A DNA stretch of 64,000 nt. Origin: AcAMD-5 sp044343935. GTDB lineage: Bacteria > Actinomycetota > Actinomycetes > S36-B12 > UBA5976. The position numbers and the translations under genes were made by a program. The notes under the pieces were generated by a model that saw only the letters and a program-made list of their open reading frames with translations, was not told the DNA's origin and did no database searches. Shown here one piece after another: positions 25,363 to 39,115 of the stretch. The stretch spans positions 3,929 through 67,928 of the forward strand of contig JBIJDU010000004.1 of the NCBI GenBank assembly GCA_044343935.1. The letters run 5' to 3'. Numbering within the stretch: position 1 is the first letter of the stretch; every line of letters starts with the position of its first letter.

Positions 25363-26168
25363 TGGATGGCAAAGGTAACTTATTGGTAATTAAGGTAGGT
25401 GGAAACGCTTTAGTCACCCCTGACGCAATGAAATCTTTTGCACAAGCAGTCAGAAAGCTCTTAGATGCGGGTTATTTGACTGTTATTTCGCATGGCGGAG
25501 GTCCCCAAATTTCTGCCGCGTTTGAAGCCGCTGGAGAGCCTAGCGAATTTGTGGGGGGATTTCGTTTTACTACAGCAGCGGGTGCGCTGCTGGTCAAGCA
25601 GGTTCTTTGTCAAGAAATTCAAACCCAAATTGTTCACGAATTGCATCGGCTTGAGGTTGTAGCAAAGGGAATTTGTGGTGATCAAAATGTATTTAGTTGC
25701 GTGAAGCGAACCGTTTTGGTTTCCGGGGAGAAGGCAGATCTTGGTTATGTTGGAGAAATAATCTCCGTAGATGATTCTTCAATTAAAAAATTGATTGACG
25801 AAAATATTGTGCCGATAGTTTCTGCAATTGGTACTGACCCATCAGGTAATTTGTACAACATAAATGCTGATACCGGTGCCGCTGAATTAGCGGTGGCTAT
25901 CAATGCTGATTACTTAGTACTTCTAACTGATGTTGATGGTGTATATGGTCAGTGGCCAAACAAGGAATCATTACTAAACCGGATAGATCCCACAGATTTA
26001 CTCAAAATAGCAAGCAGTAGCGACAAAGGTATGGCACCCAAACTTGAAGCTGCAAATATTGCTGTTTCAAACGGCGTCAAACAGGTTGTAATTTTAAATG
26101 GCAACACCGGTACAGCTATTGAAAAATATTTTATCCAGGGCAACTCGATTGGGACAACGATCTTATGA
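25359..26168 (+). CDS. argB: Acetylglutamate kinase
   Basis: ArgB phosphorylates N-acetylglutamate. The amino-acid kinase fold shows K-V-G-G-N-A, S-H-G-G-G-P-Q-I and the C-terminal L-L-T-D-V-D-G-V-Y. Length is 269 aa, shorter than the roughly 290-300 aa arginine-inhibited forms, and no long N-terminal helix is seen. Strong arginine feedback on this enzyme is therefore uncertain. The start overlaps the argJ stop (ATGA); a second ATG follows immediately. Confidence 0.95.
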   Translation: MMDGKGNLLVIKVGGNALVTPDAMKSFAQAVRKLLDAGYLTVISHGGGPQISAAFEAAGEPSEFVGGFRFTTAAGALLVKQVLCQEIQTQIVHELHRLEVVAKGICGDQNVFSCVKRTVLVSGEKADLGYVGEIISVDDSSIKKLIDENIVPIVSAIGTDPSGNLYNINADTGAAELAVAINADYLVLLTDVDGVYGQWPNKESLLNRIDPTDLLKIASSSDKGMAPKLEAANIAVSNGVKQVVILNGNTGTAIEKYFIQGNSIGTTIL

Positions 26169-27328
26169 ACATGGCACATGTGAACTGGGATTCAGTTATC
26201 GCTGGAACTTATGCAAGCCCAAAAATAAAGCTGGTATCAGGTACTGGTTCAAGAGTATTTGATGATACCGGGAAATCATATTTAGATTTCTTGGCTGGGA
26301 TAGCGGTGAATTCGTTAGGCCACGGTCATCCTGCGATAGTTGAGGCGGTTTCTCGGCAAAGTGGCAAGCTTGGTCACGTTAGTAACCTCTATGCGAATCC
26401 AGTCAGTGAACAGCTTGCGGATAAATTACTGAGCTTGGTTGGTTTTGCAGACGGTCGAATCTTCTTCTGTAATTCTGGTGCGGAAGCTAATGAGGCAGCG
26501 ATCAAATACGTTCGGGCGGCTAAACCAAAGTCGAGATTATTAAGTCTTGAGGGCGGTTTTCATGGTAGAACAATTGGTGCATTAAGTATTACGGGCCAAA
26601 TTGAGAAACGAGAACCTTTCCAGCCGCTTTTGCAAAAAATTGATTTTATTGGGCCAAATAATATGCGTGAGATTAAATCCATTAGTCGCAAAACCGGCGG
26701 TATCTGGTTGGAAATAATTCAAGGTGAAGGTGGCGTGAATCCACTCACAAATGAATATTTGTTAGCTGTCTCAAAGAGAGCAGCGGAAATCGACGCGCTA
26801 CTTGTTGTAGATGAAGTGCAAACAGGGATAGGGCGTACAGGTAATTGGTTTGCGTTTCAGGATACTGAACTCAAGCCGGATTTAGTGCCAATGGCTAAAG
26901 GGTTAGGCGGTGGGTTACCCATTGGCGCGTTGGCAATCTCAAAGGATTACAAATCAGTAATTAAACCAGGTGGGCATGGGACTACATATGGTGGAAATCC
27001 AATTGCGGCGGCGGCATCGTTAGCGGTGCTGGAAACAATCGAGTCGGAGAATTTGATTGACAATGTAAAGGCCATAAGCGAATTGCTACTGCTGGAGTTA
27101 TCAACCTTGCCGGGATTGTCTGAAGTGCGTGGGAAGGGGCTGTTATTGGGTTTGGTCTTTGAGAACCCAATTGCGAAAGAGATTGAATCTGTAGCCCTAC
27201 AACTTGGGTTGCTTATCAATCCTGTCCGGTCCAACGTTATTCGGCTTGCGCCACCATTAAATATTTCCAAGACGGAAGCCCTTGAAGCTGTTCAAATTTT
27301 AAAAGCGGCGTTAAAGCAGGTGGGGTAA
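26165..27328 (+). CDS. argD: Acetylornithine aminotransferase
   Basis: ArgD is a PLP enzyme converting N-acetylglutamate semialdehyde to N-acetylornithine. Class III aminotransferase features include N-S-G-A-E-A-N-E-A-A, V-V-D-E-V-Q-T-G-I-G-R-T-G, and the PLP lysine K245 in P-M-A-K-G-L-G-G-G-L-P-I-G-A. Length is 387 aa. The start overlaps argB by 4 bases. In mycobacteria argF follows; here argR begins at the very next base. Confidence 0.96.
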   Translation: MNMAHVNWDSVIAGTYASPKIKLVSGTGSRVFDDTGKSYLDFLAGIAVNSLGHGHPAIVEAVSRQSGKLGHVSNLYANPVSEQLADKLLSLVGFADGRIFFCNSGAEANEAAIKYVRAAKPKSRLLSLEGGFHGRTIGALSITGQIEKREPFQPLLQKIDFIGPNNMREIKSISRKTGGIWLEIIQGEGGVNPLTNEYLLAVSKRAAEIDALLVVDEVQTGIGRTGNWFAFQDTELKPDLVPMAKGLGGGLPIGALAISKDYKSVIKPGGHGTTYGGNPIAAAASLAVLETIESENLIDNVKAISELLLLELSTLPGLSEVRGKGLLLGLVFENPIAKEIESVALQLGLLINPVRSNVIRLAPPLNISKTEALEAVQILKAALKQVG

Positions 27329-27808
27329 ATGTCTGATACTTCTTTGCCAAACACTCGCGGTGCGAGACTTTCAGCTATCTCCCAAATATTGAGCCAAAAA
27401 AAGCTGCGGTCACAACGAGAATTGGCGCAAGAGTTGGTTGATCTTGGGATAGATGTTGCACAACCAACCTTGAGTCGAGATTTAGATGATCTTTCGGTTA
27501 CCAAAGATCAAGCTGGGTTTTACGTTTTAGGTGATGTTGAAGACATCACTTATCAACGTCTAAGTAAGAGTTTGAGAGATCTACTGATTTCCATTGATGT
27601 AAGTTCTCAATTATGCGTGCTACGCACGCCACCAGGTGGTGCGCATCTGCTGGCAGGTGCGATAGACCAGGCCAAGGTTGAGGGGGTGCTTGGCACAATT
27701 GCAGGTGACGACACCATTTTGATGATTACAAAAGATAGCAACAGTGCTGCAAGAATTACGAGTGAATTTTTAGGTATGACAGATAACACCTATCGAGATA
27801 AGGAATAA
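27329..27808 (+). CDS. argR: Arginine repressor
   Basis: ArgR is the arginine-responsive repressor of arg genes, a hexamer when bound to arginine. The N-terminal winged helix includes S-Q-R-E-L-A-Q-E-L and P-T-L-S-R-D-L-D-D-L. The C-terminal arginine-binding domain has T-P-P-G-G-A-H-L-L-A-G-A-I-D and the G-D-D-T-I-L pocket. Length is 159 aa. It lies inside the operon it should control; the candidate operator is at 23157-23176, giving a simple autoregulated loop. Confidence 0.96.
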   Translation: MSDTSLPNTRGARLSAISQILSQKKLRSQRELAQELVDLGIDVAQPTLSRDLDDLSVTKDQAGFYVLGDVEDITYQRLSKSLRDLLISIDVSSQLCVLRTPPGGAHLLAGAIDQAKVEGVLGTIAGDDTILMITKDSNSAARITSEFLGMTDNTYRDKE

Positions 27809-27809
27809 A

Positions 27810-29021
27810 ATGGCTAAAAATAGAGTGGTGTTGGCATACTCCGGAGGATTGGATACTTCGGTTGCCATCGGTTGGCTAGCAAAAGATTTGAACGCAGATG
27901 TTATTGCGGTTGCGGCTGATGTTGGTCAGGGCGGCGAGAACATGGAAATTATTCGGCAACGCGCACTAGATTGTGGCGCGGTTGAATCAATTGTGCTCGA
28001 TCTCAAGGATGAGTTTGCTAACGAATATTGTTTGCCAGCATTGAAAGCAAACGCTCTGTATATGGATCGTTATCCAGTGGTTTCTAGCTTGTCCCGTCCG
28101 TTAATCAGTAAGCATTTGGTAACTGAGGCACATCGTCACAGCGCGACTATTGTTTCGCATGGCTGCACTGGCAAAGGCAATGACCAAGTTAGATTTGAAG
28201 TTAGCATAGGAGCGCTTGATTCTTCACTGGACATTGTGGCACCCGTTAGAGATAGCGGCATGACTAGAGACAAGGCAATTGCATTCGCTTCAGAAAACAA
28301 CTTACCTATTGATGTAAATAAAAAATCTCCTTATTCGATTGATCAAAATGTTTGGGGTCGAGCAATTGAAACCGGCTTTTTAGAGGATATATGGAACGCT
28401 CCAATTGAAGATATTTATTCTTACACCAAAGCGCCTAATGCAAATAGCACTCCTGATGAAGTTTTGATTTCCTTCAAAGACGGAATTCCAGTTGCAATTG
28501 ATGGAAAACCAGTATCTATGCTCGAAGCGATCATGCAGTTGAACAATAGAGCTGGCGCACAAGGTGTTGGACGAATAGATATGGTGGAAGATCGCTTAGT
28601 AGGAATTAAGTCTCGGGAAGTGTATGAGGCACCAGGAGCGATTGCGTTAATTACGGCACATCAGGAACTAGCAAATGTCACCATGGAGCGAGAACTTGCT
28701 CGATTCAAGCGTGGTGTAGATCAGCGGTGGACCGAATTAGTTTATGACGGTCTTTGGTTTACTCCGTTGCGAAGAGCACTTGATTCATTTATCAATGAAG
28801 CCGAAATAGGCGTAACTGGTGATATCAGAATGGAATTGCATGCTGGCAAAGCAACAGTAACCGGTAGGCGAAGTGAACAGTCACTTTATTCATTTGATCT
28901 GGCAACTTATGACACTGGTGACACTTTTGACCAATCAATGGCCAAAGGATTTATCGAGATCTTTGGAATGACAACCAAGTTAGCCGCTGCACGAGATAGA
29001 AAGTACCGAAATGACAACTGA
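27810..29021 (+). CDS. argG: Argininosuccinate synthase
   Basis: ArgG joins citrulline and aspartate using ATP. The N-type ATP pyrophosphatase loop A-Y-S-G-G-L-D-T-S lies near the N-terminus, and S-H-G-C-T-G-K-G-N-D-Q-V-R-F is the other diagnostic segment. Length is 403 aa. AAGGA precedes the ATG. Its need for citrulline makes the absence of argF from the cluster notable. Confidence 0.97.
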   Translation: MAKNRVVLAYSGGLDTSVAIGWLAKDLNADVIAVAADVGQGGENMEIIRQRALDCGAVESIVLDLKDEFANEYCLPALKANALYMDRYPVVSSLSRPLISKHLVTEAHRHSATIVSHGCTGKGNDQVRFEVSIGALDSSLDIVAPVRDSGMTRDKAIAFASENNLPIDVNKKSPYSIDQNVWGRAIETGFLEDIWNAPIEDIYSYTKAPNANSTPDEVLISFKDGIPVAIDGKPVSMLEAIMQLNNRAGAQGVGRIDMVEDRLVGIKSREVYEAPGAIALITAHQELANVTMERELARFKRGVDQRWTELVYDGLWFTPLRRALDSFINEAEIGVTGDIRMELHAGKATVTGRRSEQSLYSFDLATYDTGDTFDQSMAKGFIEIFGMTTKLAAARDRKYRNDN

Positions 29022-30441
29022 AGAAGCCGGCAAACTTTGGGGTGGCAGGTTTAAGGATCTAGCTTCACCGGAGTTAATGGCTATTTCTAGATCTGTACAT
29101 TTTGATTGGCGGCTAGCGAGGTACGACCTATTGCAAACCATGGTGCACGCGTCAGCACTATTGGATGCAGGGGTTATTAGCGCTAGCGAATACGACGCAC
29201 TCAAAAAGGAAATTAACATTATTTCCGCTGGAATTTCCGCTGGGGAAATTACGTATCAAGATCAAGATGAAGATGTGCACTCGGCAATCGAACGAATAAT
29301 TACCAATGCCTTACCTGATGTCGGTAGTAAAATTCGAGCAGGTCGCAGTAGAAACGATCAAGTTGCTACTGATCTAAGACTTTATCTTCGAGCCGAGAAT
29401 CAAGAGTTGATCAAATTAGTATTGAAACTCATTGAAGCACTCTTGGCGCAAGCGACAGCGCATGTGGATACGCCAGCCCCGGGATTTACCCATCTACAGC
29501 ACGCCCAACCGGTCACTCTTGGTCATGAATTGGCTAAGCATGCACATGCATTATTACGGGATAGTGATCGGGCAATTGAAATTGATGCACGGATAGCAAT
29601 TTCGCCGCTGGGGTCTGGCGCGTTAGCTGGTTCAAATTTCACACTTGATGTGGAGAAACTGGCAGGTTTGCTCGATTTCAATAGCGCTGCGGGAAATTCA
29701 TTGGATGCAGTTTCCGATCGAGACTATGCGGTTGAGTTGATTTTCAATTTTGCCATGATTGGCATGCATCTTTCGCGCTTAGCAGAAGAAATCATTCTTT
29801 ACACAACAACTGAGTTTGGTTTTGCCAAACTTCATGATTCTTGGTCAACGGGCTCTTCGTTAATGCCACAAAAAAAGAACCCAGATATCGCTGAATTGAC
29901 GCGAGGAAAAACTGGCAGATTGATTGGAAATCTAGTTTCTATTTTTACAATGTTAAAAGCTTTGCCATTTGCTTACAACCGGGATTTGCAAGAGGATAAA
30001 GAAGCAATATTCGATAGCATTGATCAACTCAAGTTGATTTTGCCAGCAATGACAGGATTGATTACAACTTTAATGTTTGATGAAGAGAAATTGGCACTAA
30101 GCGCTAACACTGGTCATGCTGCTGCAACAGATGTAGCAGATTACTTAGTGCGAAAAGGAGTTCCGTTCAAAGAAGCACATCAGTTAACTGGCGCATTGGT
30201 GCTATTGGCTGAAGCTAATGGGGTAGACATTAGTGATTTGGAATACAGCCACTTCCAAAGCAAATCGGGCTTTTTCGAACCTGACATTGTTGAATTACTG
30301 AAAACTTCTGCGGTTATCTCAGCTCGCAGTTCAAAGTTGGGTACGGCATCCTTGTCGGTGTCGCGCCAAATTCAGCAACTGCACCAACAGGTAGATAGAA
30401 TCAGAAACTGGACAACTAATCAGTTAGTTCAGTTACCGTAG
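29011..30441 (+). CDS. argH: Argininosuccinate lyase
   Basis: ArgH cleaves argininosuccinate to arginine and fumarate. The fumarase-superfamily signature G-S-S-L-M-P-Q-K-K-N-P-D is present, with the catalytic serine in the G-S-S loop, and L-W-G-G-R-F lies at the N-terminus. Length is 476 aa. It overlaps argG by 11 bases, the longest overlap in the arginine run, and closes the pathway. Confidence 0.97.
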   Translation: MTTEEAGKLWGGRFKDLASPELMAISRSVHFDWRLARYDLLQTMVHASALLDAGVISASEYDALKKEINIISAGISAGEITYQDQDEDVHSAIERIITNALPDVGSKIRAGRSRNDQVATDLRLYLRAENQELIKLVLKLIEALLAQATAHVDTPAPGFTHLQHAQPVTLGHELAKHAHALLRDSDRAIEIDARIAISPLGSGALAGSNFTLDVEKLAGLLDFNSAAGNSLDAVSDRDYAVELIFNFAMIGMHLSRLAEEIILYTTTEFGFAKLHDSWSTGSSLMPQKKNPDIAELTRGKTGRLIGNLVSIFTMLKALPFAYNRDLQEDKEAIFDSIDQLKLILPAMTGLITTLMFDEEKLALSANTGHAAATDVADYLVRKGVPFKEAHQLTGALVLLAEANGVDISDLEYSHFQSKSGFFEPDIVELLKTSAVISARSSKLGTASLSVSRQIQQLHQQVDRIRNWTTNQLVQLP

Positions 30442-30470
30442 CGCTGTTTAGATAGGGAGTGAAGTTAAGA

Positions 30471-31736
30471 ATGTCGATATTAAGCGAACTTCAATCTCGC
30501 GGCTTAATTCATGACACCACCGATGCAGAAGAATTAGCAGCAGCCTTAAGAAATGGATTGACGTTTTATGTTGGCTTTGATCCCACTGCACCTTCCCTGC
30601 ACATTGGCAACTTGGTTCAAATCCTTACTGCCAAACGATTACAGCTGGCGGGAAATCGGCCGCTTGCACTAGTTGGCGGCGCAACTGGATTAATTGGAGA
30701 TCCAAAAATGTCCGGTGAGCGCACGTTAAACGAGGCTGAACTTGTTGAAGAATGGTCGAATCGGCTGCGACTGCAATTGGCTAAGTTCTTCGACTTTAGT
30801 GGACCCCATGCTGCAACGATGGTTAATAACTATGACTGGACCCACGGAATTGATGTCTTGGAATTTCTACGCGATATCGGTAAACATTTCTCAGTAAATC
30901 GAATGCTGGATAGAGAAGCCGTCGCAGCAAGACTTGCTGGGGCTGGCATCTCATTTACTGAATTTAGTTATCAAGTACTTCAAGCCTATGACTATCTTCA
31001 CTTACATCGAGAATACAACGCGGTGTTGCAAACTGGCGGTAGTGATCAATGGGGGAATTTAACGGCGGGAACTGACTTGATTCGCCGCGTCACTGGGAAT
31101 ATTGTCCATGCTTTATGTACGCCGCTGCTAACCAAATCTGATGGTGGAAAATTTGGTAAAACTGAAGCAGGTACGGTTTGGTTAGATCCAGAGCTCACGT
31201 CACCTTATGCGTTTTATCAATTCTGGCTCAACACTGATGATCGTGACCTTGCGAAAATGTTGAAGGTGTTCTCTTTCAAATCTTTAGCCGAAATTGATCA
31301 ATTAGTTGCAGCATCCAGTGCTGAGCCTCATCTGCGAATTGGACAGCGAGCACTTGCGCAAGAAATGACGTCGCTGGTGCATTCTGAGCAGAATATGCAA
31401 CAGGCAGAGTCAGCTGCTGCGTTACTTTTTGGCAACGGGGACCTCTCCACCATCGCAGAATCAGCATTAGTTGCAGCTCTTGCTGAGGCAGGCTTGGTCG
31501 AGGTCAAGTTAGTTGCGGGAGAATTGCCAGTACTGCCCGACTTATTAGTGGCCGCCGAAATTGTGAAATCCAAAACTGAGGCCAGGCGGATGATTGCTGA
31601 GGGGGCAGCTTGGGTAAACAATCAGAAATGGACTGATGAAAATGCCAAAATTCCGCTAGAAACCCTGCTATTTCAACGCTTTCTAGTGCTTAGGCGGGGT
31701 CGTAAAAACATTGCTGGGATTCGGGTGGTTGGCTAA
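30471..31736 (+). CDS. tyrS: Tyrosyl-tRNA synthetase
   Basis: TyrS is a class I synthetase charging tRNA-Tyr. The HIGH motif is H44-I-G-N, the KMSKS-type loop reads K-F-G-K-T, and the C-terminal S4 RNA-binding domain is present (last ~70 residues, K-T-E-A-R-R-M-I-A-E-G). I chose ATG at 30471 (M-S-I-L-S-E-L); GGGAG at 30455-30459 lies 11 bases upstream and would overlap the alternative GTG at 30459. Length is then 421 aa. argH-tyrS order also occurs in M. tuberculosis. Confidence 0.95.
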   Translation: MSILSELQSRGLIHDTTDAEELAAALRNGLTFYVGFDPTAPSLHIGNLVQILTAKRLQLAGNRPLALVGGATGLIGDPKMSGERTLNEAELVEEWSNRLRLQLAKFFDFSGPHAATMVNNYDWTHGIDVLEFLRDIGKHFSVNRMLDREAVAARLAGAGISFTEFSYQVLQAYDYLHLHREYNAVLQTGGSDQWGNLTAGTDLIRRVTGNIVHALCTPLLTKSDGGKFGKTEAGTVWLDPELTSPYAFYQFWLNTDDRDLAKMLKVFSFKSLAEIDQLVAASSAEPHLRIGQRALAQEMTSLVHSEQNMQQAESAAALLFGNGDLSTIAESALVAALAEAGLVEVKLVAGELPVLPDLLVAAEIVKSKTEARRMIAEGAAWVNNQKWTDENAKIPLETLLFQRFLVLRRGRKNIAGIRVVG

Positions 31737-31752
31737 CTTTGCCTTAACCACC

Positions 31753-31790
31753 CCCCGGTTTGTCTCCTCACAAACCTAGGGGTATTGTTT
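31753..31790 (+). terminator. Candidate intrinsic terminator after tyrS
   Basis: GGTTTGT (31757-31763) pairs perfectly with ACAAACC (31770-31776) around a 6-base loop. The flanking CCCC and GGGG extend the stem across a 2-base bulge, and TATTGTTT follows. It should end the arginine-tyrS transcription unit before the rRNA operon. Confidence 0.5.
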
Positions 31791-32003
31791 CCCACTCGCC
31801 CTTAGTCTGGCCGAAAGGCCTTAATGAGTGCGCGCTCGTACCTTGAGAACTCAACAGCGTGATAATGTCAATGCAAAGATTTATTTATTTATATCCCGTT
31901 TGTGGTAACACAAATTGGATTCCTTTGGGATTGATAGATGCTTTACGCAGATTAATTAATTAATCAAGCACAACAGCAACTGTCATGCCAAGACAAACTA
32001 ACT
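31791..32003 (+). other. rRNA operon leader region
   Basis: No gene is seen. It holds small hairpins, GGCC-GAAA-GGCC (31810-31821) and TTTGTG-GTAA-CACAAA, plus a 16-base perfect AT-rich palindrome (31950-31965). The left strand of the 16S processing stem is at 31841-31862. I could not identify a convincing -35/-10 pair for the rrn promoter, although one must lie here or just upstream. Confidence 0.5.
31841..31862 (+). other. 16S processing stem, left strand (pairs with 33667-33687)
   Basis: The segment ending ACAGCGTGA is complementary, with a few G-U pairs, to TCACGCTGTTGGG at 33667-33687 beyond the 16S 3' end. A second inner helix is CTAACTTTT (31998-32006) with AAAAGTTAG (33554-33562). 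Such stems bring the 16S ends together for RNase III-type cutting. Confidence 0.7.
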
Positions 32004-36928
<4,925 letters not shown>

Positions 36929-36952
36929 TTATTATCAAAAAATAGTTTTGCA

Positions 36953-36976
36953 CGCGTCCACTATGCGGTTCCCGAG
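36953..36976 (+). other. 23S processing stem, right strand
   Basis: Complement of 33773-33795 beyond the 23S 3' end; see that entry. It lies in the 23S-5S spacer. Confidence 0.75.
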
Positions 36977-37002
36977 TTATGGTCGAACATAACTCCATAG
37001 AG

Positions 37003-37120
37003 TTTCGGCGGCCTTAGCGAAGGTGAAACGCCCGGTCCCATTCCGAACCCGGAAGCTAAGCCCTTCAGCGTCGATGGTACTGCTCTGGTGACGGAGCGGG
37101 AGAGTAGATCGCCGCCGGAC
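37003..37120 (+). rRNA. rrf: 5S ribosomal RNA
   Basis: About 117 nt. Terminal helix I pairs TTCGGCGGC (37004 onward) with GCCGCCGGA (ending 37119). Internal CCCGGTCCCATTCCGAACCCGG is the conserved 5S core. It is the last gene of the rRNA operon. Confidence 0.95.
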
Positions 37121-37127
37121 ATTCTTT

Positions 37128-37170
37128 AGTAGCGCTGACGGATTTAAGATTCGTCAGCGCTACTTATTTC
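37128..37170 (+). terminator. Strong intrinsic terminator of the rRNA operon
   Basis: A 16-bp stem, AGTAGCGCTGACGGAT with ATTCGTCAGCGCTACT (one G-U), closes a 5-base loop TTAAG and is followed by TATTTCT. It starts 8 bases after the 5S. Confidence 0.9.
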
Positions 37171-37189
37171 TATCAACGAGGTGTCCAAC

Positions 37190-38635
37190 GTGGTAAATCA
37201 AGCTGGTAACAGCAAGCGCAATCAACCGCGTCCCTCTACTCGCAAGTCATATTCAGTGCGAGGTGATTCCAGTTCGGCTAATCGCAATGCGAAGTTAAGT
37301 GACAAACCTAAATTCAATTCGAACAATTCCAAATCGTCCACTAGCAGTAATTCAGCAACACCGTCGCGTTACAAAAAAAAACCCAGTGACGCTGACGGTA
37401 GAGCTTCATTCCGAAAACCTTCGGCTGCAAGAACTGACCGGAAACGCACAGTAGATGCAAAGGGTTCGAATGCTGGAACTCGATCAGATCGAAATAATCG
37501 TGATAGACAAGATGCTGGCGGCCGAACTTCGGCTCGGAAAACATTTGAGCGAACACAAACCTCAGCGAGAAGAACTGGTGCCACTAGTCGAACTGAGCGC
37601 AGCAATAGTGAACGCAATTACCAAGATCGAACCAAGCCGCGTACTTCTGGTACATCAGTAGATAGCACTAGGTCAGTTGATTCCAAACCAAATAAGGGAC
37701 GATTTGGTGAGCGACGCGGTAGATCAGAATTTAAACGTGATGCCAAACCCGGTGATCGCACGAGTACTAAATCTAGCGGTGGCCGCACAAAACGTGACGG
37801 AATTGAAAAATCAAGAAGTACTTCAGATCGAGATCGCGGCGGTAGAGGCAGAGATCAAGATCGACCACAAAAATTTGATATACCCAGACGATTCCGCGGT
37901 GACCTTCCTAGAAGAGAACGCGATCAACGCGCACGCGGTAACGCACCAGTTATTGATGACGACATCACCGGAGATGAACTAGGTGATGAACTAAATGCTG
38001 AACTGAGGAGTTTGCCTACCGGTTTAACTATCACTGTTGCACAACACTTAGTTATGACGCAGCGTTACCTCGAAATCAATCCCGAATTGGCGCTACTGCA
38101 TGCAACGCACGCTAAGGAATTGGCTGGTCGATTTCCGCTGGTTCGGGAGATTGTTGGTGTGGCGCAATACGTAAATGGGAATTGGCAAGAAGCTCTTAAT
38201 GATTTTAGAGCAGTTAAACGAATGGCAATTGCTGATCACTTGGTACCTTTAATGGCTGATTGCGAGCGGGGATTAGGTCGGCCCGCGAAAGCTATTGCAT
38301 TTCTGGCCGAGAACCGTCATCTAACTGGCGTGGATCGAATTGAAGCTGCCATCGTTGAAGCTGGCGCACGTAGCGATCTTGAACAAAATGACGCGGCATT
38401 GGTGGCATTAAAGATTCCGGCACTAACCGGCTTTCCGGCTGATCAAACCGCATATGCGAGATTGTGCTTTGCCTACGCAGGCACATTAGCGAAATTGAAT
38501 CAGGTATCTGAAGCGCTAAATTGGTATCGCAAGGCTGACTCAGCCGATCCAGGGGCTACCGATGCGGCACAATTCTTAACAGATGCGCAGGATGCAATTT
38601 ATCTAGATGATCTAGATGCTGAAGCTGACAATTAG
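37190..38635 (+). CDS. Basic, disordered N-terminus plus TPR-like helical domain (Rv1691-type)
   Basis: The first ~255 residues are low complexity, dominated by Arg, Lys, Ser, Asp, Thr, Gly and Asn with many R-x-R and D-R-D-R-G-G-R-G-R-like runs, and are surely disordered and nucleic-acid-binding in character. An acidic hinge (D-D-D-I-T-G-D-E-L-G-D-E-L) leads into ~215 residues of paired helices with TPR-like spacing (E-A-L-N-D-F-R, E-A-L-N-W-Y-R-K-A-D). I use GTG at 37190, 8 bases after GAGG; GTG at 37181 overlaps that site. Position between tyrS and tlyA matches M. tuberculosis Rv1691, a TPR protein of unknown function. Binding to rRNA or ribosomes is only an inference from charge and location. 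Confidence 0.75.
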   Translation: MVNQAGNSKRNQPRPSTRKSYSVRGDSSSANRNAKLSDKPKFNSNNSKSSTSSNSATPSRYKKKPSDADGRASFRKPSAARTDRKRTVDAKGSNAGTRSDRNNRDRQDAGGRTSARKTFERTQTSARRTGATSRTERSNSERNYQDRTKPRTSGTSVDSTRSVDSKPNKGRFGERRGRSEFKRDAKPGDRTSTKSSGGRTKRDGIEKSRSTSDRDRGGRGRDQDRPQKFDIPRRFRGDLPRRERDQRARGNAPVIDDDITGDELGDELNAELRSLPTGLTITVAQHLVMTQRYLEINPELALLHATHAKELAGRFPLVREIVGVAQYVNGNWQEALNDFRAVKRMAIADHLVPLMADCERGLGRPAKAIAFLAENRHLTGVDRIEAAIVEAGARSDLEQNDAALVALKIPALTGFPADQTAYARLCFAYAGTLAKLNQVSEALNWYRKADSADPGATDAAQFLTDAQDAIYLDDLDAEADN

Positions 38636-38662
38636 CGATATTCTCACCGAGAGGAGTTCAAT

Positions 38663-38932
38663 ATGACATCAAATGACGATACCGTGCGAAGTTTCCTAAG
38701 CATGGGTGCCCAGATTGCTGAAGAATTGCGACGTCGCCTGGATGAAGCTGCGGCAAAAGTTGGCCAACCCCATTCAGATGTTGATGTAGATCAAATCGTG
38801 GAAGCTGTTTTAGCTCAAGTTAAGGATCAAATAGCAACCGAAGTAGAACGGGTTATCACTATGCTTGGCGTTGCTCGTGAAGATGAACTTGCCTCGCTTC
38901 GGAGCCGAATTGAGAATTTGGAGCGTAAATGA
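38663..38932 (+). CDS. Small helical coiled-coil protein, function unknown
   Basis: This 89 aa protein is helical throughout, with heptad-like spacing. The end (M-L-G-V-A-R-E-D-E-L-A-S-L-R-S-R-I-E-N-L) recalls the C-terminal leucine-rich helix of phasin-like and UbiK-like small proteins, but I cannot assign a family. AGGAG precedes the ATG. It overlaps the next small gene (ATGAG), so it belongs to the tlyA operon. Confidence 0.8.
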   Translation: MTSNDDTVRSFLSMGAQIAEELRRRLDEAAAKVGQPHSDVDVDQIVEAVLAQVKDQIATEVERVITMLGVAREDELASLRSRIENLERK

Positions 38933-39114
38933 GCGATCAATTACCACTACCTAACTCACCATCGTTGCCGTTGTCAGCAACTGGTATCGCGGAGATTGAT
39001 AGTGCATTAACTGTGCTTAATGCGTTAGATTCATTAGAGATTAATGAGCATGCTGACGTCTTTACTCAGATTCACGCCAAGTTAAGTAGTGCGTTAACTG
39101 ATATCGATAACTAA
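38929..39114 (+). CDS. Small acidic protein upstream of tlyA (Rv1693-like)
   Basis: A 61 aa acidic protein with a proline-rich start and a helical core (T-G-I-A-E-I-D-S-A-L-T-V-L-N-A-L and H-A-D-V-F-T-Q-I-H-A-K-L). A protein of similar size, Rv1693, sits at the same place in M. tuberculosis; I infer homology from position and the T-G-x-x-x-I-D-x-A-L pattern. No function is known to me. It overlaps its upstream neighbour by 4 bases. Confidence 0.75.
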   Translation: MSDQLPLPNSPSLPLSATGIAEIDSALTVLNALDSLEINEHADVFTQIHAKLSSALTDIDN

Positions 39115-39115
39115 A

